A model generated the notes under the pieces. It did not search any database. It had not been told where the DNA came from and saw only the letters and a program-made list of their open reading frames with translations. A stretch of 31,655 nucleotides of DNA, taken from positions 1 through 31,655 of the forward strand of contig CAYZED010000028.1 in the NCBI GenBank assembly GCA_964477445.1, read 5' to 3'. Source of the DNA: CAYZED01 sp964477445 (lineage in GTDB: Bacteria; Bacillota; Clostridia; Lutisporales; Lutisporaceae). Shown here piece after piece: positions 15,395 to 23,248 of the stretch (position 1 is its first letter; each line of letters starts with the position of its first letter). A program made the translations under genes and the position numbers.

Positions 15395-17395
15395 TTACTT
15401 TGCTTTCACCTTTTCTATCGTTCTATGTAAATATGAATATAATTTTTCTTGGAAAACAGATTCTGTAGTTTCATTATTTTCTATCATTAAAAGTCCTTTT
15501 TCCCAACTTGCAGTGAGGGAAGGATTCAGTAACTCTCTTGCTGTTTTACCGACTAGTTCAACAATAGCTTCACCCTTTACTGTCGGGGTAACTATCTGTG
15601 TTTTAGAATTTATATCGATATGTCCAATATTACTTAATTTCTTAATTATCCCAGAACGAGTTGCAGAAGTTCCTATCCCCGTAGTCTTAATTTGTTCTCG
15701 GAGCTCTTCGTTTTCAATGAATTTACCCGCTTTTTCCATTGTTAGAATTAGCGACCCATCTGTGTATCGACTTGGAGGCTTTGTTTCTTTCTCTTCTAAT
15801 TCAAGTTCTACAGCTTCAACACTTTCACCCTTCTTAAGTTTATCTATCTGTGATATCGCATTATTCTCTTCTATTTTTGCCTCATCTTTTTCACTTTTCA
15901 ACTCATCTTTTTCACTTTTCAACTCATCTTTTTCACTAGTTTTTTGAATATTAGATTCATAAATTGACTTCCAGCCTGCATCTTTAAGTGTTTTGTCATT
16001 TGAAATAAAGAGTTCTTCATTAACTATCGTTTCAACCCTAACAGTATTATACTGTGCGGCAGGATAAAATGCAGCTAGAAACCTCCTCAAAATCAGCTCA
16101 TAAACTAATCTCGCTTCTCTATCCAATTTCACTGGATCTATCGTTTCATAAGTTGGAATAATGGCATAGTGATCTGTAATCTTCGAGTTATCAACATACC
16201 TCTTATTCTTTTTGTTTATTTTTAATTCACCAAAACTCTTAATATTTTGAACAACGTCTCTATACTCAGGAATTTTATAAATTCCATTTAATATTTTAGG
16301 CAATTCTTCAAGAACATCAGTGGAGAGAACTCTGCTGTCTGTTCTAGGATAAGAGATTAATTTTCGTTCGTACAATTTTTGAGCATTTTCCAAAGTTCTG
16401 TCAACTGGTATTTTATACTTCTTAGTACATTCCGACTGTAATTCTGCTAAGTTGAAAAGAAGTGGTGGTTGTTCATTTTTGACCTTAATATCTACTTTGA
16501 CAATCTCTCCCTTGAATCCTTTAATTTTTTCAATAATTGATTCAGCATCTTCTTTACTAACATATTTTTCTTCGGTTTCTATTTGAATTTCTTCGCTAGA
16601 ATTCTTCTTCGGAGATGCTTTTTGTCTGCCTCCCTGTTGCCACTTTCCGCTATAAAAAATATTTGAAGTTTCAGAGCGAAATTTTCCGATTACGCCATAA
16701 TGAATTTTTGGTGTGAAGTTTCGTATTTCTAATTCTCTTTCAACAACTAGCCCTAACACGCATGTCATGACTCTTCCGATCGCTATAACTGCAGATTTTT
16801 CTTCCTTTAAATGATTTGCTAGTTGTCTTCCAAATCGACTAGTATACATTCGACTAAAATTCATTCCAAATAGCCAATCTTCTTTTGCTCTATTATATGC
16901 CGCAGAAGAAAGAGAATCGTAAGCACTTATATCTTTAGCAGTAGAAATGCCTTTTTTTACCGAATCATCAGTATGTGAAGAAATCCACACTCGCTTAACT
17001 GGCTTGTCGGATCCTGATTGATTGTAAACCAATCTAAATATGTACTCGCCTTCTCGCCCGCTATCTGTGCAACAATAAATCAATTCGACATCGTTTCTAC
17101 ACATTAGATGGCTAACTGTTTCATATTGCTTTTTTATACCTTTTTCATCAATTACAACATACTTATATTCATCAGGTATTATTGGTAAATGTTCAATTCT
17201 CCATGCTTTATAACTTGGATTATATGCATCAGGGTATGCCATAGTAACCAGGTGCCCAAAACACCAAGTAATTATATTCTCGCCTGATTCTGCATATCCA
17301 CGACCTTTATCCTGTTTTGAAATTTCCATTCCTAATACGCTCCCAAAAGAAGCAGCAACGGAAGGTTTTTCCGATATGAATAGTTTCTTTCCCAT
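15395..17395 (-). CDS. topB: DNA topoisomerase III (type IA)
   Basis: The TOPRIM domain opens the protein (KKLFISEKPSVAASFG), with the acidic DSGREGEYIFRL motif at about 112-123. The catalytic tyrosine is Y349 in LISYPRTDSR. Topoisomerase IA helices such as RVMTCVLGLVVERE and TGIGTSATRSGIIKKL are present. It relaxes and decatenates DNA by single-strand passage. Length is 666 residues from the ATG at 17395, chosen over an upstream GTG because AAAGGAGAG sits just before it. The C terminus lacks zinc-finger CxxC pairs. A Lys/Glu-rich insert before the EKETKPPSRYTDGSL motif contains a 21-bp tandem repeat (EKDELKS). It stands alone on the minus strand, divergent from the DUF2161 gene. Confidence 0.93.
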   Translation of the reverse strand: MGKKLFISEKPSVAASFGSVLGMEISKQDKGRGYAESGENIITWCFGHLVTMAYPDAYNPSYKAWRIEHLPIIPDEYKYVVIDEKGIKKQYETVSHLMCRNDVELIYCCTDSGREGEYIFRLVYNQSGSDKPVKRVWISSHTDDSVKKGISTAKDISAYDSLSSAAYNRAKEDWLFGMNFSRMYTSRFGRQLANHLKEEKSAVIAIGRVMTCVLGLVVERELEIRNFTPKIHYGVIGKFRSETSNIFYSGKWQQGGRQKASPKKNSSEEIQIETEEKYVSKEDAESIIEKIKGFKGEIVKVDIKVKNEQPPLLFNLAELQSECTKKYKIPVDRTLENAQKLYERKLISYPRTDSRVLSTDVLEELPKILNGIYKIPEYRDVVQNIKSFGELKINKKNKRYVDNSKITDHYAIIPTYETIDPVKLDREARLVYELILRRFLAAFYPAAQYNTVRVETIVNEELFISNDKTLKDAGWKSIYESNIQKTSEKDELKSEKDELKSEKDEAKIEENNAISQIDKLKKGESVEAVELELEEKETKPPSRYTDGSLILTMEKAGKFIENEELREQIKTTGIGTSATRSGIIKKLSNIGHIDINSKTQIVTPTVKGEAIVELVGKTARELLNPSLTASWEKGLLMIENNETTESVFQEKLYSYLHRTIEKVKAK
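15882..15945. repeat. In-frame 21-bp tandem repeat in topB
   Basis: TCATCTTTTTCACTTTTCAAC occurs at 15882-15902 and 15903-15923, followed by a partial third copy. It encodes KSEKDEL repeats in a charged surface insert. The 21-base period keeps the frame. Confidence 0.9.
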
Positions 17396-17556
17396 TTCTC
17401 TCCTTTCGCACACAAAGGCGGCTTATCAGTGTTTATAATATAATCAAATGCAGAGTAGGCGCTTTGAATTACGCTCGTTAATAAATAAATATCATTCTCT
17501 ACTCGGAATATTTTACACACTTTATTATCAAAAGTCATTATTATAGGTGCTATAAT

Positions 17557-17622
17557 ATATATTATTTATGATTAACAAATATATTATTTATGATTAACAA
17601 ATATACTATTTATAATTCACTT
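17557..17622. repeat. Tandem 22-bp AT-rich repeats in the topB/DUF2161 divergent spacer
   Basis: Two identical 22-bp units (17557-17578 and 17579-17600, ATATATTATTTATGATTAAC followed by AA) are followed by a degenerate third. They lie upstream of the DUF2161 gene and contain several -10-like AT stretches, so they may influence its promoter. Confidence 0.8.
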
Positions 17623-17650
17623 ATACTATTATAAATCTTCAGGAGGGTCT

Positions 17651-18451
17651 ATGAAAAATACATTTAAAGAATCCGACCTATTCCATCCTATTAAGAGTTT
17701 CTTTGAATCTGTTGGATATGATGTTCAAGGCGAAGTCAATAACTGCGATGTAACTGCTATAAAACAAGATTCCCTAGTTGTAATAGAGCTAAAAAAGGGA
17801 TTAACGCTAGACCTTGTAGCTCAAGCTACAGACCGACAGAGGTTTTCTGATTTAGTTTATATGGCTGTTCCTAAGCCCTCGAAACTTAACAAAAGAAGTT
17901 CCTCATTTAGAAGAATTTTGCATATGTTTAGACGACTAGAGCTCGGTCTGCTATTTGTCGATTTAAATCATAATTTGAATTTATCTAATTCGGCAAATTC
18001 ATCTAATTCGGCAAATTCATCTAATTCGGCAAATCTGGCAAATTCGAAAAATTCGTCGAAAAAAGAAACATCCGACTTCGGTGTGGAAGTTATCCTAGAT
18101 CCTGTTTCATTTGATAGAAATGCCTCAATACGAAATGCTAAGAAAAAGCGTACCGCCATACTTAAAGAGCATACCTCCCGAAAAAACAAAATTAATGTTG
18201 GTGGAGTCAATAAAACAAAAATTCTAACTCACTATAGAGAAAAAGTTATTGAAATCGGTCAATTTCTAATAAAAAACGGTCCAACAAAATTATCAATAAT
18301 AAAAGAAGAATGCAGTCTCACATTAAATGACGGAAGCATTCTCCAAAGAAATATTTATGGTTGGTTCGATCGAGTTTCACCAGGTATTTATGACATTAAT
18401 GAAATTGGAAAAAATGAAATCAATCAATTTGTTCGTCACTTTGAGTTCTAA
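17651..18451 (+). CDS. DUF2161 family, PD-(D/E)XK nuclease-fold protein
   Basis: The first 95 residues match DUF2161, predicted to have a restriction-endonuclease-like fold. The signature is D33 in NCDVTAI followed by E46 and K48 in LVVIELKKG, with a conserved QATDRQRFSDLVYMAVP helix and strand. The C-terminal third (KILTHYREKVIEIGQFLIKNGPTKL to GWFDRVSPGIY) looks like a winged-helix or adaptor module. A Ser/Asn-rich linker at about 112-137 comes from an 18-bp tandem repeat (SNSANS units) and is probably disordered. CAGGAGG precedes the ATG. The nucleic-acid substrate is unknown. Its stop overlaps the end of the convergent pheA by four bases. Confidence 0.78.
   Translation: MKNTFKESDLFHPIKSFFESVGYDVQGEVNNCDVTAIKQDSLVVIELKKGLTLDLVAQATDRQRFSDLVYMAVPKPSKLNKRSSSFRRILHMFRRLELGLLFVDLNHNLNLSNSANSSNSANSSNSANLANSKNSSKKETSDFGVEVILDPVSFDRNASIRNAKKKRTAILKEHTSRKNKINVGGVNKTKILTHYREKVIEIGQFLIKNGPTKLSIIKEECSLTLNDGSILQRNIYGWFDRVSPGIYDINEIGKNEINQFVRHFEF
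17984..18037. repeat. In-frame 18-bp tandem repeat in the DUF2161 gene
   Basis: TCTAATTCGGCAAATTCA occurs at 17984-18001 and 18002-18019, then partially from 18020. It encodes SNSANS units in a low-complexity linker. The 18-base period keeps the frame. Confidence 0.9.
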
Positions 18452-19266
18452 TTACCGATTGGATATGAACCCAAAACTCTCAGCTTAGTGACTAAATTTC
18501 TTATATTATCTATAACGCCTTCCATTCCAGGCCCGTTAATATGCCCAATAAAATCTACATAAAAAATATATTTCCCCAATTCTTCTTTTATGGGTCTGGA
18601 CTCAATTCTACTCAAGTTTATATTTGCTTCAGCAAAAGTTTTTAGAACCTTGAAAAGATTCCCTGGCGAATCCCCACTAAAAGTAAAAGCAATCGAAGTC
18701 CTATCATTTCCAGTATATTCACTCAGTTCTTTGGAAATTATTACGAATCTTGTCGCGTTTTTTTCGTTATCTTGTATTTCTGTCATAATTGGAAGAAGTC
18801 CATAAACTCTAGCTGCATTTATGTTCGCCACAGCCGCATACTCTTTTCCTTTTTCTTTGGCGATTAAACATGCTTTAGCAGTACTCTCACAACTTACCAA
18901 TTGAGCAAGTGGAAATAATTCCCTCAAAGAGTTCCTACACTGTTCAAGCGGTTGAGCATTTGAATAGATATATTGAACATCTTCTTTCAAACCTGTGATA
19001 CTATAAATTCCATGAACAATCGGTCTTACAATTTCCGCTATTATATTAACTTCTCTTGATTCATATAATAGATCTATAACAGGCGTCACAACGCCTTCAG
19101 TACTATTCTCTAGCGGCAAAACCCCTATGTCTGCTTTCCCACGTACAACCATATCAACAACTTCATTAAAACCTGAAACTGGAAAATAAATCGAATGTTT
19201 GTCGCCGTAGTTTATTGCAGCATCATGGCTAAATGACCCATCAGGTCCTAAATACGTTATTCTCAT
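18448..19266 (-). CDS. pheA: Prephenate dehydratase
   Basis: The enzyme turns prephenate into phenylpyruvate for phenylalanine synthesis. Residues 1-178 form the catalytic domain: ITYLGPDGSFSH at the start, GVLPLENSTEGVV at 48-60, and the key T172-R173-F174. Residues 184-265 form an ACT regulatory domain with ESRPIKEELGKYIFYVDF, the usual phenylalanine-binding motif, so feedback inhibition is expected. It lacks an N-terminal chorismate mutase domain, so a separate mutase is needed and none is in this window. The ATG at 19266 follows a GAGCAC sequence with only a weak ribosome site. It lies downstream of aroA on the same strand. Confidence 0.94.
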   Translation of the reverse strand: MRITYLGPDGSFSHDAAINYGDKHSIYFPVSGFNEVVDMVVRGKADIGVLPLENSTEGVVTPVIDLLYESREVNIIAEIVRPIVHGIYSITGLKEDVQYIYSNAQPLEQCRNSLRELFPLAQLVSCESTAKACLIAKEKGKEYAAVANINAARVYGLLPIMTEIQDNEKNATRFVIISKELSEYTGNDRTSIAFTFSGDSPGNLFKVLKTFAEANINLSRIESRPIKEELGKYIFYVDFIGHINGPGMEGVIDNIRNLVTKLRVLGSYPIGN

Positions 19267-19294
19267 AATGATGTGCTCCTATCAAATTATATTA

Positions 19295-19366
19295 TTATCA
19301 TAAATTCCTATTATATTCTTATCACAAATTCCTATTATATTCTTATCACAAATTCCTATTATATTA
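19295..19366. repeat. Three tandem 24-bp repeats between aroA and pheA
   Basis: The unit starting TTATCACAAATTCCTATTAT recurs at 19295, 19319 and 19343 with one-base changes. It fills most of the 156-base spacer upstream of pheA on the minus strand. No terminator was recognised in it. Confidence 0.88.
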
Positions 19367-19401
19367 TTATGATCGATTATATTTTTCTTTTAAGTATACT
19401 G

Positions 19402-19434
19402 TTACTCAGTTATGTATACCGATTACTCAGTTAT
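19402..19434. repeat. 21-bp duplication of the aroA 3' end
   Basis: TTACTCAGTTAT at 19423-19434 is the end of aroA (codons I, T, E, stop on the minus strand). The same 12 bases recur at 19402-19413, 21 bases downstream of the gene. Confidence 0.8.
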
Positions 19435-20781
19435 CGTTTTTATTATCTCGAAAAAATTAGGGAAAGAAATGGCTACCGCCTCACTACCGTCAATATCTAT
19501 CCCTTCCTCTGAGAATAGTCCGCAAATCGCCATTGACATTGCTATTCTGTGGTCATCATGGCTGTGAATGTGACCACCTCTAATTTTTTTACCGCCCCTT
19601 ATAATAAGTCCATCAGATAATTCTTCTACATCTACTCCAACTTTGGTAAGCTCTGAAGCCATTACTGCGATTCTATCAGATTCTTTGACTTTGAGCTCTT
19701 GTGCACCGGTTATTATAGTATCGCCTTCTGCGACTGCTGCAATAGCTGCCAAAACTGGAATTTCATCTACCATGGAAGGTATATCTGATTCTGTAATTTC
19801 AATTCCTTTTAATTTGCTACCCTTTACTCTAATATCCCCTATCGGTTCTCCCGCAGTGAGTCTTTCATTTAATATCTGAATATTAGCGCCCATTTTTCGA
19901 AGAGCATGTATAATCCCTGTTCTTGCTGGATTTAGTCCCACATTTTCAATAGTCAAGTCAGCTCCTGGGAACGCTGCTGCAGCCGCCATAAAAAATGCAG
20001 CTGATGAAATATCTCCTGGAACATTTACTTCTATAGCTCTAAGTTTCGATTTTTTTAGATGTATCTTATTTCCATTTTTGCTCGCATTTCCACTTTTACT
20101 AGCGTTTTCACTTGCTTCGCCTATAAAATTCTCATTCGCATCTTCATTTTCAACAACACTAATATCTGCTCCAAATGATTTAAGCATTCTCTCTGTGTGA
20201 TCTCGTGAAGGAATTTCTTCAATTATCTCAGTGATTCCTTCTGAATTGAGCCCTGCTAGTAGTATTGCAGATTTAACCTGCGCGCTAGCTACAGGCATTT
20301 TATAACTAATAGCTTTTAGATTTTTACCTCTTAATGAAATCGGCGCATATTTTCCATTTTCTCTTCCGTCAAAATGAACACCCATAAGCTCTAATGGATC
20401 TTTTATTCTAGTCATCGGCCTTTTTTTCAATGACGAATCCCCTGTCATAATAGCGTGAAACCCTAATCCAGCTATTAATCCAGATAAAAGTCTTATGGTT
20501 GTACCGGAATTACCACAATCTAAGATATCATCAGGCTCTTTTAGTCCAGCTATCCCTTTGCCAGTTACTATATAATTTTCATTAACTTTCTCAACCTTCA
20601 CGCCCAGTGCTCTTACACATCTAATAGTACTTAAACAATCTTCTGATTCCAAAAAACCAGTAATCTTTGTTTCTCCTTCTGCTAATGCACCAAACATAAT
20701 TGCTCTATGTGAAATAGATTTATCACCTGGAATACTTATAGTTCCAATGATTTTATCTGCCTTCTTAATATTTTTAATCAT
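19423..20781 (-). CDS. aroA: 3-phosphoshikimate 1-carboxyvinyltransferase (EPSP synthase)
   Basis: It joins phosphoenolpyruvate to shikimate-3-phosphate. Two-domain EPSP synthase features are intact: SIPGDKSISHRAIMFGAL (16-33), DCGNSGTTIRLLSGL, the Arg-containing KRPMTRI, PVASAQVKSAILLAG, the catalytic aspartate region SDIPSMVDEIPVLA, KESDRI and HDDHRIAMS. The 452-residue length exceeds the usual 425-430 because of an Asn/Ser/Gly-rich insert near residues 212-238 (ASKSGNASKNGN), which looks like repeat expansion. The first eight bases overlap the end of tyrA, so the two are translationally coupled. Confidence 0.95.
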   Translation of the reverse strand: MIKNIKKADKIIGTISIPGDKSISHRAIMFGALAEGETKITGFLESEDCLSTIRCVRALGVKVEKVNENYIVTGKGIAGLKEPDDILDCGNSGTTIRLLSGLIAGLGFHAIMTGDSSLKKRPMTRIKDPLELMGVHFDGRENGKYAPISLRGKNLKAISYKMPVASAQVKSAILLAGLNSEGITEIIEEIPSRDHTERMLKSFGADISVVENEDANENFIGEASENASKSGNASKNGNKIHLKKSKLRAIEVNVPGDISSAAFFMAAAAAFPGADLTIENVGLNPARTGIIHALRKMGANIQILNERLTAGEPIGDIRVKGSKLKGIEITESDIPSMVDEIPVLAAIAAVAEGDTIITGAQELKVKESDRIAVMASELTKVGVDVEELSDGLIIRGGKKIRGGHIHSHDDHRIAMSMAICGLFSEEGIDIDGSEAVAISFPNFFEIIKTITE

Positions 20782-21691
20782 ATATTTTACCTGCCTTTTG
20801 TTTATTCAGAAATTCAGCCCTAGTCTTATTTGAACGTTCAAAAATACTCTTCAAACTTTCTTCATCTTCATTTTTTAAAGCTTCTGAATAATTTTTTGCT
20901 TCGAGAATTGTATTTTCGAGTTCAGAAACTATGTTTTCTCTGTTCAAAAACATGATCTCTTTCCAAACGCTATAACTACTCCCGCCTAGTCTGCTGACAT
21001 CCCTAAAACCATTTTCTGCAATTTTTAGAAAATCACGATCATGTTTCGTATTTCTGAGCGCACTACACATAATAACTGACAACGCCTGAGGAAGATGACT
21101 TGCCGCAGCAGCGCACCTATCATGCTCTTCAGGCTTAATAAATTCTGGCACAGCGCCTATAGTTTCTATAAACGTTAGAAGCAACTCTAACATATCTTCT
21201 TTTTTTGATGAATTTGTATAGATAGAATCTTCAAACTGTGTTATAAACCATTTTTTACCTTTAAAAATGTCTCCATCTGAGTGCTCTACTCCGTTTTTTT
21301 CGGATCCCGCCATTGGATGTCCCCCAAAAAAACGATTGCACACATTTGGATATTCTTTCGCCCACTTCATTGGCAATGTTTTTATGCTTCCCATATCTGT
21401 TATTATTGTCTCAGGATGAATTTTGTTATTTAATTCTTGAAAAATATTTTTATATGCACCCAAGTTCGCGCCAATGACACACATGTCGAAATATTCTCCA
21501 TTTTTTTCATAATTATCATAAGGATTCTCCATGACCTCGTCAATGAAACCCATTCTAAAGGCGTATTCCGAAATCTGTTTTGTCCTATTATATCCACCAA
21601 CATAATGACCAGCATTTTTTGCTGCTTGAGCTAAAGATCCACCCATTAAACCTAATCCGATTATTAAAATCCGAATCGTAATCACCACCAA
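20774..21691 (-). CDS. tyrA: Prephenate dehydrogenase
   Basis: The enzyme oxidatively decarboxylates prephenate to 4-hydroxyphenylpyruvate for tyrosine. The NAD-binding motif is ILIIGLGLMGGSLA, followed by GGHPMAGSEKNGVEHSD and a helical C-terminal domain (DRCAAAASHLPQALS and then FRDVSRLGGSS). It has about 300 residues and no ACT or mutase domain. The start is uncertain: TTG (21691) or the following GTG codons have no ribosome site before them, whereas GGTGGTGATT is well spaced for an ATT codon at 21676, which begins the family sequence directly (IRILIIGLG). It is the first gene of the leftward tyrA-aroA-pheA unit. Confidence 0.93.
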   Translation of the reverse strand: MVVITIRILIIGLGLMGGSLAQAAKNAGHYVGGYNRTKQISEYAFRMGFIDEVMENPYDNYEKNGEYFDMCVIGANLGAYKNIFQELNNKIHPETIITDMGSIKTLPMKWAKEYPNVCNRFFGGHPMAGSEKNGVEHSDGDIFKGKKWFITQFEDSIYTNSSKKEDMLELLLTFIETIGAVPEFIKPEEHDRCAAAASHLPQALSVIMCSALRNTKHDRDFLKIAENGFRDVSRLGGSSYSVWKEIMFLNRENIVSELENTILEAKNYSEALKNEDEESLKSIFERSNKTRAEFLNKQKAGKIYD

Positions 21692-21715
21692 AAAAAATTG
21701 TTTAGACTATCTGAT

Positions 21716-21766
21716 AATGTACAAAAAACGAGTGCAATTGTCAAGTTAATGCAAATAAGATACAAT
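21716..21766. promoter_or_regulatory. Overlapping divergent promoters for tyrA (leftward) and aroC (rightward)
   Basis: Rightward: TTGTCA (21738-21743), 17 bases, TACAAT (21761-21766). Leftward on the minus strand: TTGACA (21744-21739), 17 bases, TACATT (21721-21716). The two -35 boxes share five bases, so RNA polymerase could probably not occupy both at once. This would link the two halves of the aromatic block. Confidence 0.6.
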
Positions 21767-21821
21767 AAAGCTTAATCAAAAATAAATCGATATATTCTTT
21801 ATACACTTTTGGAGGTGCAAA

Positions 21822-23107
21822 ATGTTAAGATTTTTGACTGCTGGAGAATCACATGGAAAGGGACTTACAGTTATTATTGATGGCGTGCCATCGGGAATTC
21901 CCTTCTCAGAAGATTATTTAAATAGAGAACTTTTAAGACGAAAAAAAGGTCATGGACGCGGTGGGCGAATGCTAATTGAATCAGACAAAGCCGAAATCAC
22001 TGGAGGCGTAAGACATGGTCTGACTATTGGTAGTCCTGTTTCGATTTTTATTGGAAACAAAGATAACTCAAATTGGGGAAACATTATGAGTGTTAACGAA
22101 ATTGACACAGAGGTTGAACGCATTGTTTCGAAGCCAAGGCCAGGTCACGCCGATCTATCTGGAATGCTAAAATATAATCACACTGATGCCAGAAATATTC
22201 TTGAACGTGCCAGTGCCCGAGAAACTGCCGCACGCGTTTCAATGGGTGCTTTGATGAAATCACTTCTAAATGAAATGGGCATAAAAATCGCATCTTTTGT
22301 TATTTCTATCGGAAATGTGTCACTTCCTGCGAACGAAATTCAAAAGATTAATGAAACTTCCGAAATCAATTCTTCTGATTTTGAAAGTTTGGTTGATTTA
22401 ACAGAAACTTCAAGCGTTTCTTGTTTCCATAAAGAAACTGAAAATAAAATGATAGAACTTATTGATAAATATAAATCTGATGGTGATACTCTAGGCGGTT
22501 TGATAAAAATAATCGTTACGGGCGTCCCTATTNNNNNNNNNNTATAATTGAATTTGCCAAAAATCAAGGTGATACTTTGGGCGGAAAATTCGAAGTAACG
22601 TTCAAAAATTTACCAACCGGTTTAGGTTCATACGCTCAATGGGACAAAAAACTAGACAGCGCAATCGCTGGCGCACTTATGTCAATTCAAGCTATTAAGG
22701 GAATTGAAATCGGACTAGGCTTTGAAACAGCGTCTACTCCTGGTTCTTTGGTACATGACGAAATCTTTTATGAAGATAAAATCATTACAAGAAAAACCAA
22801 TAATGCAGGTGGTATTGAGGGCGGAATGAGCAATGGCGAACCAATATTAATTCAATGTGCCATGAAGCCTATCCCGACACTTTATTCGCCACTATCTACT
22901 TTTAATATACTTGACGGTTCAACTTCTAAGGCAGATATTGAACGTTCTGATGCCTGTGCTGTGCCTGCTGCTGCAGTGGTTGCTGAAGCAATGACCGCTT
23001 TTGTGATAGCGAATTTTGCACTAGAAAAATTCGGAAGTGATACCATTGCAGAAGTTAAGGCTAATCTCATAAACTCAAACTTGTTACAAAAGAATTTACT
23101 GCCATAA
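21822..23107 (+). CDS. aroC: Chorismate synthase, interrupted by an assembly gap
   Basis: The enzyme removes phosphate from EPSP to give chorismate, using reduced FMN. The left part (237 residues) has FLTAGESHGKGLTVIIDG, RRKKGHGRGGRM, KPRPGHADLSG and ASARETAARVSMGAL, all core motifs. The right part has GLGSYAQWDKKLDSAIAGALMS, NNAGGIEGGMSNGEPI and RSDACAVPAAAVVAEAM. The join is odd: both sides contain a GDTLGG segment of the same structural region with different flanking sequence, so about 25 residues appear twice. GGAGG precedes the ATG. The gene is led by the shared divergent promoter and followed by a repeat array beginning at its stop. Confidence 0.9.
22533..22542. other. Scaffold gap (10 Ns) inside aroC
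   Basis: Ten Ns of unknown true length. The two sides are in different frames relative to this length and appear to overlap in homology rather than to be separated. Confidence 0.95.
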
Positions 23108-23190
23108 CGAAAAATGCATACTTTCATAACGAAAAATGCATACTTTCATAACGAAAAATGTATATTTGCAAAACGAAAACTACTTTCTAT
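23103..23190. repeat. Tandem 22-bp repeats starting at the aroC stop
   Basis: CATAACGAAAAATGCATACTTT at 23103-23124 contains the aroC stop and is followed by an exact copy at 23125-23146 and two decayed copies to 23190. A small CGGCTTCGCCG hairpin lies after it, before the aroK-aroB start. The extra in-frame codons upstream of 23249 come from this array and are not part of the protein. Confidence 0.9.
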
Positions 23191-23248
23191 AACAAGAACA
23201 ACGTCGGCTTCGCCGCATTTATCCCATTTCACTATAGGAGGAAAAAAC

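Noticed and set aside
17332..17538. Minus-strand 68-codon frame overlapping the start of topB
   Set aside because: It overlaps topB by more than 60 bases in another frame, has no ribosome site before its ATG and resembles no family.
23114..23248. N-terminal extension of the shikimate kinase-AroB protein from an ATG at 23114
   Set aside because: The 45 codons come from the 22-bp repeat array, and a strong AGGAGG site marks the TTG at 23249 as the start.
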